Assembly (NCBI RefSeq): GCF_028389875.1
Contig: NC_084682.1
Coordinates: 1,870,001 to 1,934,000, forward strand
Length of the DNA: 64,000 bases
Source of the DNA: Rhea pennata
Lineage: Eukaryota > Chordata > Aves > Rheiformes > Rheidae
Reading direction: 5' to 3'
Both the position numbers and the translations under genes were made by a program. Every line of letters begins with the position of its first letter. Within the stretch, counting starts at the first letter, position 1. Positions 22,011 through 33,886 of the stretch are shown piece after piece. The notes below the pieces were generated by a model. It searched no databases, had not been told where the DNA came from, and saw nothing but the letters and a program-made list of their open reading frames with translations.

Positions 22011-25000
22011 GCATACAAGCAGCAGCACAGAGTCAGACAGAGACAAGGACAGCTGAGCCGCCTCAGCTCCTGTGGGTACCTCCAAAATATTTCTGATGCT
22101 CAGTGCTTCAAAGCAATGGGGGACATCTTCAGAGCACTGCCATGCCCCAGGAAGATTTCAAATGTCTGGCCAGGAAAAGCAGGCAAAGAAAGCGACTGGC
22201 CCAGAGAGTCCAGCCCAGTTTTTAAAAGAGGTGAATGCTCACTGGGACAGGCCTTGGAGGTTTACTTAGGGCTGTGTGTTGACAGTGCACTGGTAAAGCT
22301 CTTTCAGTCCAGGCTTTGAAGGCAGATGTTCAGGAATGCAAGAGCTTCCTTTAAACAGGGGTATAATACAACCTACCCTTCCTTGAAGATTAACAAAGTC
22401 CTCTCTGTTAAAATAAAGACAAAGAGGAAAAGTTTCCCGTGGAACTTTGATAAGGGCTACCCACTTTAAAGGGCTCCAGTTACTGTGCAGTAACCTTGGA
22501 GTGAAAGATGAGACTGGAGCAGAATACACACTGCCAGGGTTTTGCATCTACTTATGTGCTTTCTACACCTTTTTTGGTGGAAGTGGGGCCTGAAAGCTGT
22601 GTGGTATTTCAGTACACCTCACAGGGAATTCAGTTTCATGGGAGCACAGATTGGTGTCTGTTACTCACCAGCTCCAAATCAACAATCTTCTCACTGGGCA
22701 AACTGGCAGGTATCTGCTCCTTTCTGCCTGCAGCCAAAAATGCAGCTCTGGTGCCCAGTGGAACAGGCAGCACGTCTAGCTGTGTAGCTGGGCTCTCCTC
22801 GTGGCTCTGTCTTCTCAGCTTCCTTGGCTACCCTGGCCCAAACTAGCTGCTTATCCAAACTGTTGACAGTTGGATGATCTAAAAACAGAACAAGGAGTGG
22901 GTCAGGTCCTGCAAGTACTTGAGATTTACTAACGTATGAGGGAAAGCAGCAGCCAGCTTTTTCATCCTGAGCTACAATTGAGATTTTGCTCTTCTTACAG
23001 GGATGCTATGACCCATGCTCTGCTCCTCAGTGACTCCCTTCTGCCCTGCCCCAAATTATTGCCCTGCATTTTATTCTTCTGAGAACTGCTGGGCAGGGAA
23101 TTCTTTTTACATATTTCTGGTGTCACAGAACCAAAATGCTAAAAGAGGACCAATCCCAATCCAGTTAAAAAATACTCATTAAGAACATAACGAGGAAAAT
23201 GGTAGGGAACTGATACCATTTCTGCAAAAACCTCTTTGAAAGCACAGGGTTAGTAGAGCCACTTGTATGACATTTTCTTTCCCAGCATGGAAATTCAACA
23301 CAGAAACCTGCAGTTTTCCCCGAGTAGACAGTGCCTTAAAGACCTGCTCTGATGCCGCATACATTTTCCTGACAAACGTGTAAAATGACCAGCTTGTCTG
23401 TCTAGCTGCCCTACCTGTCCTAAAAAATTGCAGCTGCAGAACCAAATCACAATGTGCTATTCCCAAAGAAAGCCAAACCAAACTCTGTTCCTCTAGGAGA
23501 GCCAGCAATTTACACAAATAAAACCTTTCTAAATTCAGGTGATGCAAAGAAGGATATTGCCTTGATTTAAGTGCCAAGCAACGAGACTGTCTAGTACCTG
23601 GGTTACAAAGGCCATCATATTCCTTGACAGATCTCAGCGTATCTTTTATCAGGTACTGTATAACAAGGCAAGTATAAAAACACAATAAATTCAAGCTAAG
23701 ATACTAACAGATACAGCTTTCTTGAATATTCTAAAGCTCAAAATGGAGGGAAGGAGAGGCTCCTGTGAAAACAATTCCCCAGAGGATCTGAAGACTAAAT
23801 GTTTGTGCGTGTGTTTGAGCAAGGGTGTGAAAAGAAAGAAGGGAAGAAACAGCAACACCACAGAGGACTGTTTTGCATTCAGGCTATTTAAAAACGGTAT
23901 CCAAGTGTTACAAAGCTATCTTCCCCTGGAAGACATTCAGCTCAGTGCCAGTATAACAACTGGAAATACAGAGGCAAATCACACAATACTACAGTGCAGC
24001 AATTCCAACATTTTAGTATCTTTAGAGCTACATTTTAAAAAATGTAAAATGCTTTATTACTGATATCTATAAAGCTTGGTATTGGCAAGGTCAAATCATC
24101 TGGTTTTTCTGGCAAAGCTGGTGAATTATTTTGGCTGCTCCCACTGTAAGACCTGATCCTATAATCCTTATTTCCCTCGCCCTCAACATGTAATAGCAGT
24201 TAATCTTGCAGCGTGTGACTAACGGCGTAGTTGGAGATGTGTTACTGCTCAGTAACACATGCCCAAGCGCTAACAGAGCCCAGCTTTGTGCAGCGTGGAG
24301 CCGGAGATCAGATCCTGAGGCTTCAGAAGGCTCGCCCCTGCCGCCAGCCGCGTGTGCAGCCACGGCAGGCTGCTCAGCTGCTTGCAAATCACCGTCAGGG
24401 CTCAACTGCCCAATTCAGGAAGTACCCCAATTCAGGGCCAAATCCTACAACCCTTAATTCTGTGACTAGAGGCATTCATTGCAGTGGAATCGTCTCCTGT
24501 ACACAAGCCCTTTCAGGGATTGAGACTGTTCAGTAAAGTACTAACCTAAATAACACTGTAAAATCTCCAGGAAGTTTCTTTTCTATTATCTATTGCACCA
24601 ATACACCAGCATAGTTTGCTGTCTCTTTAGTGATTTATCTGTAAAGCATCAGCATCGGACATGCTTGTAACACATTGCTAAATGAGATGCCATTGTCTGA
24701 GGTCAGAAGCTGTCCTGAATAGCAGAGCCACTGAATTTACAAACACACAGCAGGCAAAAGGCAGGAATTTCCTCTCCCAGTACCATAAATACTGCAACTG
24801 CAGCATAGCTGAATAGCTGATTTTACTGCTAATGCTCTTATGGCAAACTAACAACCTGGGCATCAGCTCCAAAGTATAGATGTCAAGATCAAGCACTAAA
24901 AGCAGTAGACTTTGCAAAACAAAGACTTCTAGACTCTGCAGTGGGATCCGCTGTGAGAATATGGCAAATTCTTTACCTAAAATTTTTGGGTATGGCCCAC

Positions 25001-26317
25001 AATTTTAGGAACTGACCTTGGAAAACCTTCAGCCTGCCTTTGAGATGCAAAAGGGGTTCCTTACTGCCTTCAGCTGTTTTCTGCTTTGATGCCTCAAGGA
25101 ATAAGGAACCTTGTAACTGATACTTTGGCATTTATTGTCACTTAAAAATAGCTTAGCAATCAGAGAGAGGAACTGCTACACACACACACCCCACTCATCT
25201 TTCAGAAGGAAAGAGGTCAGCAATTTAGCCCAACAAAGGTCATATGGCTGCTCCATAATGGGGTGTAGGATTGCGAGACAGCAAAAGCTTTACTCCAGTC
25301 ATTAACAAGTGTTACAATACCAGAAGACAGGTTTGCCCAGGCATAAGGAAGTTACTTGAATGCATGATTTGCCCTGTGAAGGCAAAGGGCAAATGACAAG
25401 GTCACATCTGCTTCTCTTGCCTGCAAAAAGCAGGAGAAGCATTTGCAGCACACCATAGCTGGTAGGTGGCAGATATCTCCCTAAGGAGATAAGGGAATGA
25501 AGGTCAGCTTCTTAGCAGGTCTGTGCGTCACCAGTACACTGGTATTTCCCACCCCTGATTCCCACTTTCTGTGCATCATGCCCAGCCATATATCCTGTTT
25601 GTTCCTAGAGGAAACTTAAGATTTCTTTCCAAATATTCATGGTGAACATTTGGACTTCTTTCCGTGCTAGTATCAGACTACAGGATAAAGGCAAGGTCAA
25701 TGTTACTGTTGCACACGTTTTTCCATATTGCCTGGCACCAGTTAGCCCCTCTAGCCCTGCAGTATAAGGCAGAAAATACAAATAAAGACACTACTTACAA
25801 GAGATAAGTCATCATCACTGCAGATTTCAACCCACAGACTTTCAAAATACAGTAAAGCACATTGCTCTTTAAGCGTGTGCTACAGTATGATAACAGAGAA
25901 GAGACTCACAGAGATTTCACTCTTTCAGACACTTATATTGTCAAGAACTTCTGCCGAGGACTCAACGACCTTAAAAATTGGTAACAGCTGAAAGAGCACA
26001 GTTGAGCCCGAGTCCAGGGAAGAGGGAAGGTGCAGCAGAAATGCGACGACTCCATCTAGTGGGTAAAAGCCAAGGGACCACTGCAAGCACCGAGAAGCAA
26101 CCGCACTGACATTTGCTAACAATCAATATCTCATTATTAACTGTAATCACAAGACTGTGTTTGTTTTTCTGGAAATGTATCACAATGAGGGACACATGCT
26201 CGTTGCATGTGGAAGAATACTGAAAGCCAAAATAATTATTAGTAGCGACCTGCATACACACAAAACCAAGGCAGAAGTGATTGATTGTGTATCTTTTTCA
26301 TCTAAGCTCACCAGCAA

Positions 26318-26330
26318 CCCCCCCCCCCCC
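26318..26330. repeat. C homopolymer, 13 bases
   Basis: Uninterrupted C run in AT-rich sequence. Confidence 0.95.
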
Positions 26331-26389
26331 GCAAAGCTACTGACCTTTCACTAACAGCTGGAAGGTAAATGCCCGATAAATAATAAATA

Positions 26390-26520
26390 GCTCACCCCAG
26401 GCTTTTGCTCAGAACCTTTTAATTAAAATAGTTGAGTTACTCTATGGTAACAGTGATTGACATTTCAATCCCAGCCACCCAGCAAATTTATCCATTAAAA
26501 TGAGGAGTATCCAAAACCAC
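26390..26520. other. Candidate conserved non-coding element
   Basis: AT-rich, non-repetitive block with TTTTAATTAAAATAG, TGAGTTACTC and TGATTGACA (PBX/HOX-like) words. No coding frame. Confidence 0.25.
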
Positions 26521-27995
26521 AGAATTCTGGTCTTCATTTGTAATTTCCCCTAACTGCACCAAATACTTAACTTCACAGCCTTTACTAATGGCTCAACTCC
26601 CAGTTCTCCATTACCTATCCACAACAGAAACATCACTACTTCTCTCTACAGAACTACTCAGCTGGAAGCTTCTTCTACACTGATGTCAGCCAACAACCTG
26701 CTTGAAACGCCAAAGCCTCAGTCCTGGACGTTCCCAAGAAGTAATTTCCTGACTTATACCATATGAATGTAACCAGTCTGCCTTATCTTTCCTCGTGGAT
26801 GGCTGAAAGCATATACTCATTTACCTATTTCTAGTTTTTCCAGCTAATTGGACCATTTACCTGCTTCAAAGTAACAGCATGCACGCATTTCAACAAGTTA
26901 TACAGCTGTAATCCTACAGCTACTTAAAAAGAAGCATGGCAAAGTATAAAGTAGAACCTCTTTCTCAAATCTGACAGCCAAGTTATACTGCTACTGCATA
27001 AATCAAAGTTTCTTCGTACCTTCCACATTCACAAAGCATACCAAGTTTGGGCTAAGTACAGAATCACTACAGAAATGCAAGTTGCAATATACCTTCTTGC
27101 ATGTGGTCATGAAAACTAATGGTTTAAAAGCTCAACAGTCACAGCCATTATTCAGCCATATAAAGGGAAGGAAAAACATAATAGGTCTCTTATTCTCACC
27201 CCTCAGACTCCAGCAGCGCACACAGGGCAAGCACTGGCAACTCACCACTGCAAGCAAGCACAGCAAGCCAAGCACAGCAGGGAACACTAAAGGGCCTGAA
27301 CTCCCTCCCCACCAAACAGGTTGCCCTCCCGGGAATACTCTGCCTGAGGGAACAGCTTCTAGTAGTTTTTCCAAGTGTAGGAAAAAGAAAATTAATCCTG
27401 ACTCTCAAGCCATTCTCTTGTCTGCTCTGCAATGGAACTCACTCAAGCAGACTGCAAGGCCACAGTCTATTCCATATTTTACATTTAGGATGTTATTGCT
27501 CAGTGTGCTCTAGAACACTAGAGGATGACATAGCAAAGCTCAGTAAAGATGCAAGGAAGAAGCTAGCTGTAGCAGATAAGGAGAAAAGGCTCTCAGTTTT
27601 GGCAATTTTAGAGAAGTGACAACAAATAGGAAACCATCAAGCTATGAATGAAGTGACCAAGAAATCTCTTGCATTATTCAACTTCATAGCACATCAGTTT
27701 CATTTTAAATCAATTTGTGATTTCTGGCAAGCTACAAACTTCAACAGTAAAACTTAGAACAGGATGCTCAAAATAAAATACACCTGTAAAATCCACTAGA
27801 AGCAAGGATACAAGGCTGAAGTACAAGAGACATGGAACTGTCCAACATTCCTCTGTCAGGCTAGCAAGAATCATTTGGCTCCAGCAAAAAACCTGGGCAC
27901 AGGGAGAAAAATTTACACCACAGCTGCTAGTGTTTTTCTGAGGGCAGCTTGCCTCTGACTGTCCTAATCCAAGTGAAAGAATGCTGTGATTCAGG

Positions 27996-28014
27996 AAAAA
28001 AAAAAAAAACAAAA

Positions 28015-28045
<31 letters not shown>
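27996..28045. repeat. A-rich tract ending in 30 A
   Basis: A14, then CAAAACA, then a pure 30-base A run (28016-28045). It resembles a retroposon tail, but the sequence before it carries no SINE or LINE hallmark I can recognise. Confidence 0.9.
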
Positions 28046-28046
<1 letters not shown>

Positions 28047-29305
28047 ATTCCAAGGGCTACTACAGATCAAAGCACATACATACTAACTGAAAGTAAAACA
28101 CACTGTACATCTCTCCAATCTTGTTTCAGATTGAAACCCATTTTAATTGATTTTTTTTCTTTTTTTTTTACTCACTACATCTGTTAACATTAGAGTTTTT
28201 CCTACACTACCTTCACATCCATGTACGTAGAGGCCCACCTCTACATATGGATTAGCAATTCAGGCAGTATTCATTCACCACTTAAATATACCTGTCTGGG
28301 CCAGATTCTTCCACCACCAACGTGAGCTTTAGAAATAGCATTTCTGCATTTGTAATCACTAGAGTATCTAAGATGTTTTGGTTTTTGCTCTTTGTAATAA
28401 AGTCTTGCACACATGCCAAATTACAGATCAGAATTAGGAATAGAGTTTGGCCTTCCAAGAGTAACTGAGTAACTCTACTACAATTGTGTTGATTATCAGG
28501 AGGTGAATCAAGCAATACACAAACAAATCCTGGGCATTTTTAAATCATCCTTTTTACTGCCCTATAATACATATTCATAAGACAGTATACATGCACCATT
28601 TACAGCAGTACCAGCATAAAATTGAGCTGTGAAGAATGACGCATCTGACAAGCAGGTATGAAACCAAAAGGAAATCTTGTCTCTTCTTTTTTAGGGGGAG
28701 AGCCAGACAAGAAGGGAGAGGTGATTTGCTTGACATGATTTAAACCTTCCTATTTTTTTTCAGAACAGTAATTGTTTCTCATTTAGCCTGAATCCTTAAT
28801 AAAAATAAGCTAGACACTGGAGTTTACAGATATGAGAAAAACAGAATTCGAAGCAATCAATCTTACTATACTTCAGAGTTGATACTTTCTGAAGTAGTGT
28901 TGTGCCAAAGTTTCAGCTACTTCTGTAACAGCATTCAACTTTCTCTTCAGTAAGCAGTTGTAACATCTCTTTTACACTGCTGAAGTCATCAATTTCATCA
29001 AGAGTCACCGAAAGGTGGCAAAGATACAAATTATCTAGTATTGTTAAACTTTATCATATTATGAATTTAAGCAAATGACGGAAGGGAAAGAGCATATTAA
29101 AAATAAATAGTAACTCTTCTCAATTAGCTATAAAAAGATGACATTTTCAGAGTCACTTTAGACAGCTGTTACAATGCATCAGGCAAACAGCATACACCAC
29201 TTCAACAGCAGAACTGTCACAAGGCCCGATCCACAACTATAAGATATCTGTACTACTGCAAGTGACACACCTGAAGAGACAGAAGTTCAAATTGTAAATA
29301 AAATG

Positions 29306-29311
29306 TTTAAT
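29306..29311 (-). terminator. MRPS23: Candidate MRPS23 poly(A) signal (ATTAAA)
   Basis: TTTAAT on the plus strand reads ATTAAA on the minus strand, about 295 bp after the MRPS23 stop codon. It is the closest canonical-like hexamer I noticed on the correct strand. The 3' UTR would then be about 29,285-29,604. Later sites cannot be excluded. Confidence 0.4.
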
Positions 29312-29374
29312 TTTCCACTAGTACGTGTCATACTTTCCATCTCATGATTTGAAATAGCACTCTTGAACCCCAGA

Positions 29375-29455
29375 AGAAAGGATTATTTCCCATTTTACAA
29401 ATGAGGGGATGGCAGAACAAAAAAAATGTGTCACACAAGACACAGAAGGCACTAG
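29375..29455 (+). mobile_element. Fossil MIR-like SINE fragment
   Basis: GATTATTTCCCATTTTACAA then ATGAGGGGATGGCAGAAC resembles the MIR attttacagatgaggaaactg segment. Confidence 0.35.
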
Positions 29456-29604
29456 AGCAGGATAACTAAAGCATTACCCCCCTCTTCAGCAAATGCCTCC
29501 TTGTCATGGGGTTGCACAGACAGAAATGCTGGCTCCTGAGCTGTTGAATGCCACAGACAAGTAACACTAAGTTGTCGTATGTGCCAAGACAATAGCACAG
29601 CTTG

Positions 29605-32141
29605 TTAGGATGGTAAGGAATTCTCCTTCTGTGTTTCAGTCAGTTCTGCTGGCTGCTCCTCTTGACCTTGCTTCTTTTCCTGCATCTCTTCCAACACGGT
29701 TTGAAGTTGCATGCGTAATACAGGATTCCTGGTTTCAGTGTCCTGATGATCAGATTGTGCTACCTATAGTTAAAGGCAGATGGTCACCAAAAAAACAGAG
29801 TTGCAAAGAATTTCTAACAAAGCTTGATTGAAGAGAGCGATAGAAAACAGCCCCAGTTTGTATTTCCAAAAAAAAGCTGGTAGATTTGCCTGTAAAAGCT
29901 CTAACTCGTGCCTAGATTATTACAAAGATACAACAGATTCTCAAAGTTTCACCAGGGCAAGAAGAAGAAAACAAGACTGCTGACCTCCAGCTAAAAAGAT
30001 GAAAGACAATTAGTGTTCTCATCTTTCCACTCTCTCTTTGGGTAGCATACTTCAACCAGAACCAATTTCTGTTCCTCTTCAGCCTTTTTTATGGAGAAGG
30101 GAACGCTACAGATGCTCAATCCAAGGCTACTTGGAGGAGGAGGAAAATGGAGTGTGTTTTATAGGAAAGAATAACAAATGAATTTAGCTAACAAAGTTTA
30201 GAACTATAGTTTTTATAAACATCTCTTCGCCCTACTTTTTGATGTTTAAACTAAACACTCTGCATTCTCAGATAGAACAATTCTCAGTTAGACAAAGTTT
30301 AAAGTTTTCTAACCCTCATAAAGCTGCTATAGTCTACCACAACCTACCAGGAAGAGTAAATGTGTCTTAGGTTCATTCTTTTACCCCCAAAAGACATAGA
30401 TCAATTGCACGAAACAACAAGAAACTAGACTTCATATGTCCAGAAACCATTTTCTCTTTTACACTAGCAAAGCCAGAAAGCAGCACTCCCATACTGAAAG
30501 TCATTCCATCAGCGGCATAATGCTTTGGATAGTTCTTTTAAACAGTTATTTTATTGACAAAAACATAACAAAATAGACCCAAACTACAAACCTCTTATTT
30601 CAATGCAGATGCTTTTTACAAATTACAAGATTTATGCCTCAAGAATTTCTAGCTCAGGATCAAAGTTAAAAAAACAAACACATATCAACTTGTAAGTGTG
30701 CATTAGACTATTTAACTATTAAAGAGGGGTGGAAAAATATGCCAGTTAACTTAGGGCAAGGAGAGGTTCTAGTTTACCTCCACGTTACACAGGTAGTATG
30801 CACCTGGTAACAAGCAGAGAGATTTCCAAATGGCCTATATACCTACACCAATGGCTGGGTTCAAAGTACTGAAGACTGAAATCATCCATCACTGACACCA
30901 ATAGTTCTTTTTCTATCCCCAAAGAACGTTGGCCAGTCATGTTCAGATCAGAGATAAAAGTTTACTTTGCACAAGACATTTTTATTGTGACTATTGCACA
31001 CACTACTATCATGATGGGAATTTAATTTGGACTCATTTGATAATAATGACCTAGAAATGAAGTTTCATGAATCCACAGTCAATTACTTTTTTCACTGCTT
31101 AATACTTACTTTTTCTGCCCCTCTTCTCTGTAAAATTATCCCTTTGGCTAGAAGAGCTTTTCCTGTTTCTTCAAACAATTTGTCCTCTTCAGTTTTTCCT
31201 TCTTCCTTCAGTTCATTGAATTTCTCAACAAACCTAGATTTGGAAAGCAAATTTTTACTTTCAAAAATAACCTTTTAGTTCATTGACTTCTGTGGAAAAA
31301 TGAACAAGTGCCAAAAGCATTACCAGTGCAATTATAAGTAAGTCTTACCTCTGGCAAGTGGATTTGAAGTTTGATTGTGACAAGTCAAAAGCTCTTGGAC
31401 CACTCCCATAAACTCTGTAAAACCTCCTATTCAAAAAATAAAATAATGTAGTCTTTCAACCAATCAAAAAGGGATATGCTTCTAGAGTGTTTAACCAGCA
31501 TCAGAGTATGTTCAGCTAGGCTACAATAAAAAGCATTACAATATTTAATTCATCTTCTCCCATTATACTTCACTGTATACACTTTTTTTCCTCCAAGAAT
31601 TTTTAAGTTGTTTTAATAAATTCTCACTAATCTTTATCACCCGCCTGCAACTCAAAAGACGATTAGAACTTCTTCACAGAAGGTGAATATTGCTGCAAGG
31701 ATCAGTGATCGTTAAAGGCAGCTGTATCTCTTCCTCAGGTGGTTTGTATATGTATATACCAAAGAAGCAACTCAGAGAAAGGCAGCGCAGGGCCTAGCGA
31801 GGCCCGAGCAGGCCGCGTCGCGCTTGCCGGGACTCACGCGCGCACTTCGTCCTCCGGGTAGAAGACGGGCGGGACGACGTCCTGCACCTTGCCGTAGCGG
31901 GGCCGCGGCGAGCGGTACACGGGCTCTCGGAGCGGCGGGAAGGCGGCGTAGACATCAAACCACAGCGGCTTCGGCACCACGCCGATGCGCAGGAGGTTCC
32001 GCGTCCTGCCGGCGGAGAGCGCGGCGGTCAGCCGCGAGGGGCCTGGCCCCGGCCCGGCCCGCGCCCCCCCGCCGCGGCCTCCCCGCCCGCCCCATACCGG
32101 CTGAACACGCTCCCGGTCTTCTGCATGCGGTTCCCCGCCAT
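29605..32141 (-). CDS. MRPS23: Small ribosomal subunit protein mS23 (MRPS23), complete, 5 coding exons
   Basis: Component of the small subunit of the mitochondrial ribosome, made in the cytosol and imported. Coding exons on the minus strand are 32098-32141, 31838-32005, 31349-31426, 31110-31233 and 29605-29763. Every junction is GT-AG and the phases join into 190 codons plus TAA. The protein starts [15 protein letters not shown], then carries the family block [19 protein letters not shown] and, in exon 3, [20 protein letters not shown]. Exon 4 holds the FVEKFNEL and EETGKALLA segments. These match human MRPS23 as I remember it, and the length equals the human 190 residues. The start ATG at 32141 sits in a good context (CCGCC before it, G after). 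The last exon is the divergent tail, rich in Q and E, ending SLPS. Introns are 92, 411, 115 and 1,346 bp. No frameshift or premature stop was seen. Confidence 0.95.
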
Positions 32142-32480
32142 GGCGGCGCCCCTAGCAACGGCCGCCCCGCCCGCCCGCCGGAAGCGGAAATACCTGCCTC
32201 CAGCCGACTGCCGAGCCCTCGAACGAGCGGCTGCCAGGACATGCAGCCAACAGCCGATAGAGCGCCGCCGAGGAGGATGGCCTAGCCAGGCAGCGGCAGC
32301 CGATGGCCGAGCGGAGGCAGAGCGCGAGCTCCAGGCAGCGGCAGCGGATGCTCGGTGTTTCCGCGGCAGTCGACGCCGCCATGTTCCCGCCGCTATGGCC
32401 CGGCCCGGCCCGGCCCGGCCCAGGGCACCGACACGAGCCTGCCTGCGCCCTGCCTGAGGCACACAGCCCCGCAGCATGGC
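31790..32480 (-). promoter_or_regulatory. MRPS23: MRPS23 CpG-island promoter with ETS/GABP and YY1 motifs
   Basis: GC- and CpG-rich block covering MRPS23 exons 1 and 2 and about 340 bp upstream. An ETS-type motif CCGGAAG is at 32178-32184, followed by a second GGAA at 32186-32189, about 40 bp upstream of the ATG. A YY1-type CCGCCATGTT is at 32376-32385. No TATA box is seen. GABP (ETS) and YY1 sites are typical of promoters of nuclear genes for mitochondrial ribosome proteins (established knowledge). The transcription start is inferred to lie between roughly 32150 and 32400. Confidence 0.7.
32397..32420. repeat. Short GGCCC pentamer run
   Basis: Four tandem GGCCC units next to the YY1-type motif, upstream of MRPS23. 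The same pentamer, in either orientation, recurs around the CUEDC1 first exon at 46.46, 46.73 and 47.10 kb. Confidence 0.8.
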
Positions 32481-32499
32481 GAGGCGGCCTCCGTGGCCC

Positions 32500-32940
32500 C
32501 ATGGCCACCATAACCACCGTGGCCCTGGGGCCACCACGGCCATCGCAGTCGCCATGGTCTGAGGCCACTATGGCCACTATAAGCACCAAGGCCCAGAGGC
32601 CACCATGGCCACCACAAGCACGATGGCCATAAGGTCCCCTTGGCCACCACAAGCACCATGGCTTGAGACCACCATGGCCTCCACAAGTACCACGGCCATA
32701 AGGTCCCCTTGGCCACCACAAGCACCATGGCTTGAGGCCACCATGGCCACCACAAGCACCACGGCCATAAGGTACCCTTGGCCACCACAAGCACCATGGC
32801 TTGAGGCCACCATGGCCACCACAAGCACCACGGCCATAAGGTACCCTTGGCCACCACAAGCACCATGGCTTGAGGCCACCATGGCCTCCACAAGCACCAA
32901 GGCTCCATTGCCACCACAGCCTCCATGGTCCCATGACCAT
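32500..32940. repeat. 69-bp minisatellite upstream of MRPS23
   Basis: The anchor word AAGGT recurs at 32631, 32700, 32769 and 32838, exactly 69 bp apart. The flanks hold more degenerate copies. Each unit carries two versions of a half-unit rich in CCACCATGG and CACAAGCACCA. Because 69 is a multiple of 3 and the unit has few stops, reading frames stay open on both strands, but the peptides are simple repeats. The array lies between the MRPS23 promoter and the CUEDC1 3' end. Confidence 0.93.
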
Positions 32941-33880
32941 CGCAGCTCTGGGGCCCCCATGGCTCTGTGGCCGTGGTGGCCCCACAGCGATCGCAGCCCC
33001 GAGCCTACGGCCCCCTCCTCGGAGCTGGCCTGGTCTCCTTGGAGGAACGGCTGCGGGACAGCGGTGCAGCTCCCGGTCGGCCTCAGGATGGAGCAGGGGA
33101 TGTCCCCACACCCACATGGGCCACATCCTGCCCCAGCAGCCCGGGAGGTGGCAGCAGACGGTGCCCAGCCCCAGCCGGAGCTTTTTGACGCAACCTATGA
33201 AATCCAACACCCACAGCAATTTTTTTTGCTCTGTGTAAACAACCTCCCCGCAGCTCCAGCCGTTCCCCTAACCTGACTTCCAAGAAGCGTGTCCCAACAA
33301 GTAATGCCTGCTCTTTAGTCAGAGCCCTAAGATTGGAAACTAGCTGATTAAAAATTAAAAAAAAAAAATGCATTCACTTTTTTCCATCTTCCCATGTTAT
33401 AAAGGAAGGGGGCAGTATATTTCCACTGGAGGCCAACAGCAAACAGGTACGAGAAGCCAGGCTAAACCATCTCAACATGTTCATCTTCATCTCATCGCAC
33501 GGTTTGCAGCCCGATGCTTTTCTCAGATGCTGTTTTCTAACACACATTTTGGGAAGAAAAACCCAAGTTTGGAGTGAAGGAGCTGACCCCCTCAGAGGAG
33601 ACACAGCTCTGGCAGCAAAGCTCATGACGGCGGGGTGATGGTGGCCAAAAAGCTTCTCCCCAAAATCGATCCTGGTAGGGAAAAGGAGCTCCTCCCCGGC
33701 GCTCAGCTCTGCCAGGCGCTGCACACTGCTGTGAGCTGGGAGCGACTCGCCAGCACGGCTGAGCTGGTGTGAAGGGAAAACGCATCTCCCTCCCGGTCAC
33801 CGCTCCCTTTCCCACAGTAAAGCCGAGACAAGGCAGCAAAAAAGCAAAATAAACCACAGTGCTAAGAGTAACAACAAGAC

Positions 33881-33886
33881 TTTATT
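33881..33886 (-). terminator. CUEDC1: Probable CUEDC1 poly(A) signal (AATAAA)
   Basis: TTTATT on the plus strand is AATAAA on the minus strand. It follows an AT-rich stretch (33,890-34,140) typical of a 3' UTR end, and GT-rich sequence (TTGTTGTTACTC, TGTGGTTT on the minus strand) lies just beyond it. It is about 2.4 kb from the CUEDC1 stop codon. Confidence 0.6.

Larger units (their letters stand above)
1321..29280. other. Intergenic interval without a recognised gene
   Basis: Apart from the individual entries given, this interval has only short frames without domains, AT-rich sequence and diverged SINE relics. On the human map this side of MRPS23 leads to CCDC182 and MSI2 (from memory). I found no MSI2-like RNA-binding motif or coiled-coil frame here. 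Confidence 0.5.

Noticed and set aside
23179-23694. 171-codon minus-strand frame
   Set aside because: No recognisable domain, ordinary non-coding composition, no promoter or splice context; length is within chance for this window.
32152-33276. Frames of 223 codons (plus) and 355 codons (minus) upstream of MRPS23
   Set aside because: They follow the 69-bp array, whose length is a multiple of three; the peptides are pure repeats.
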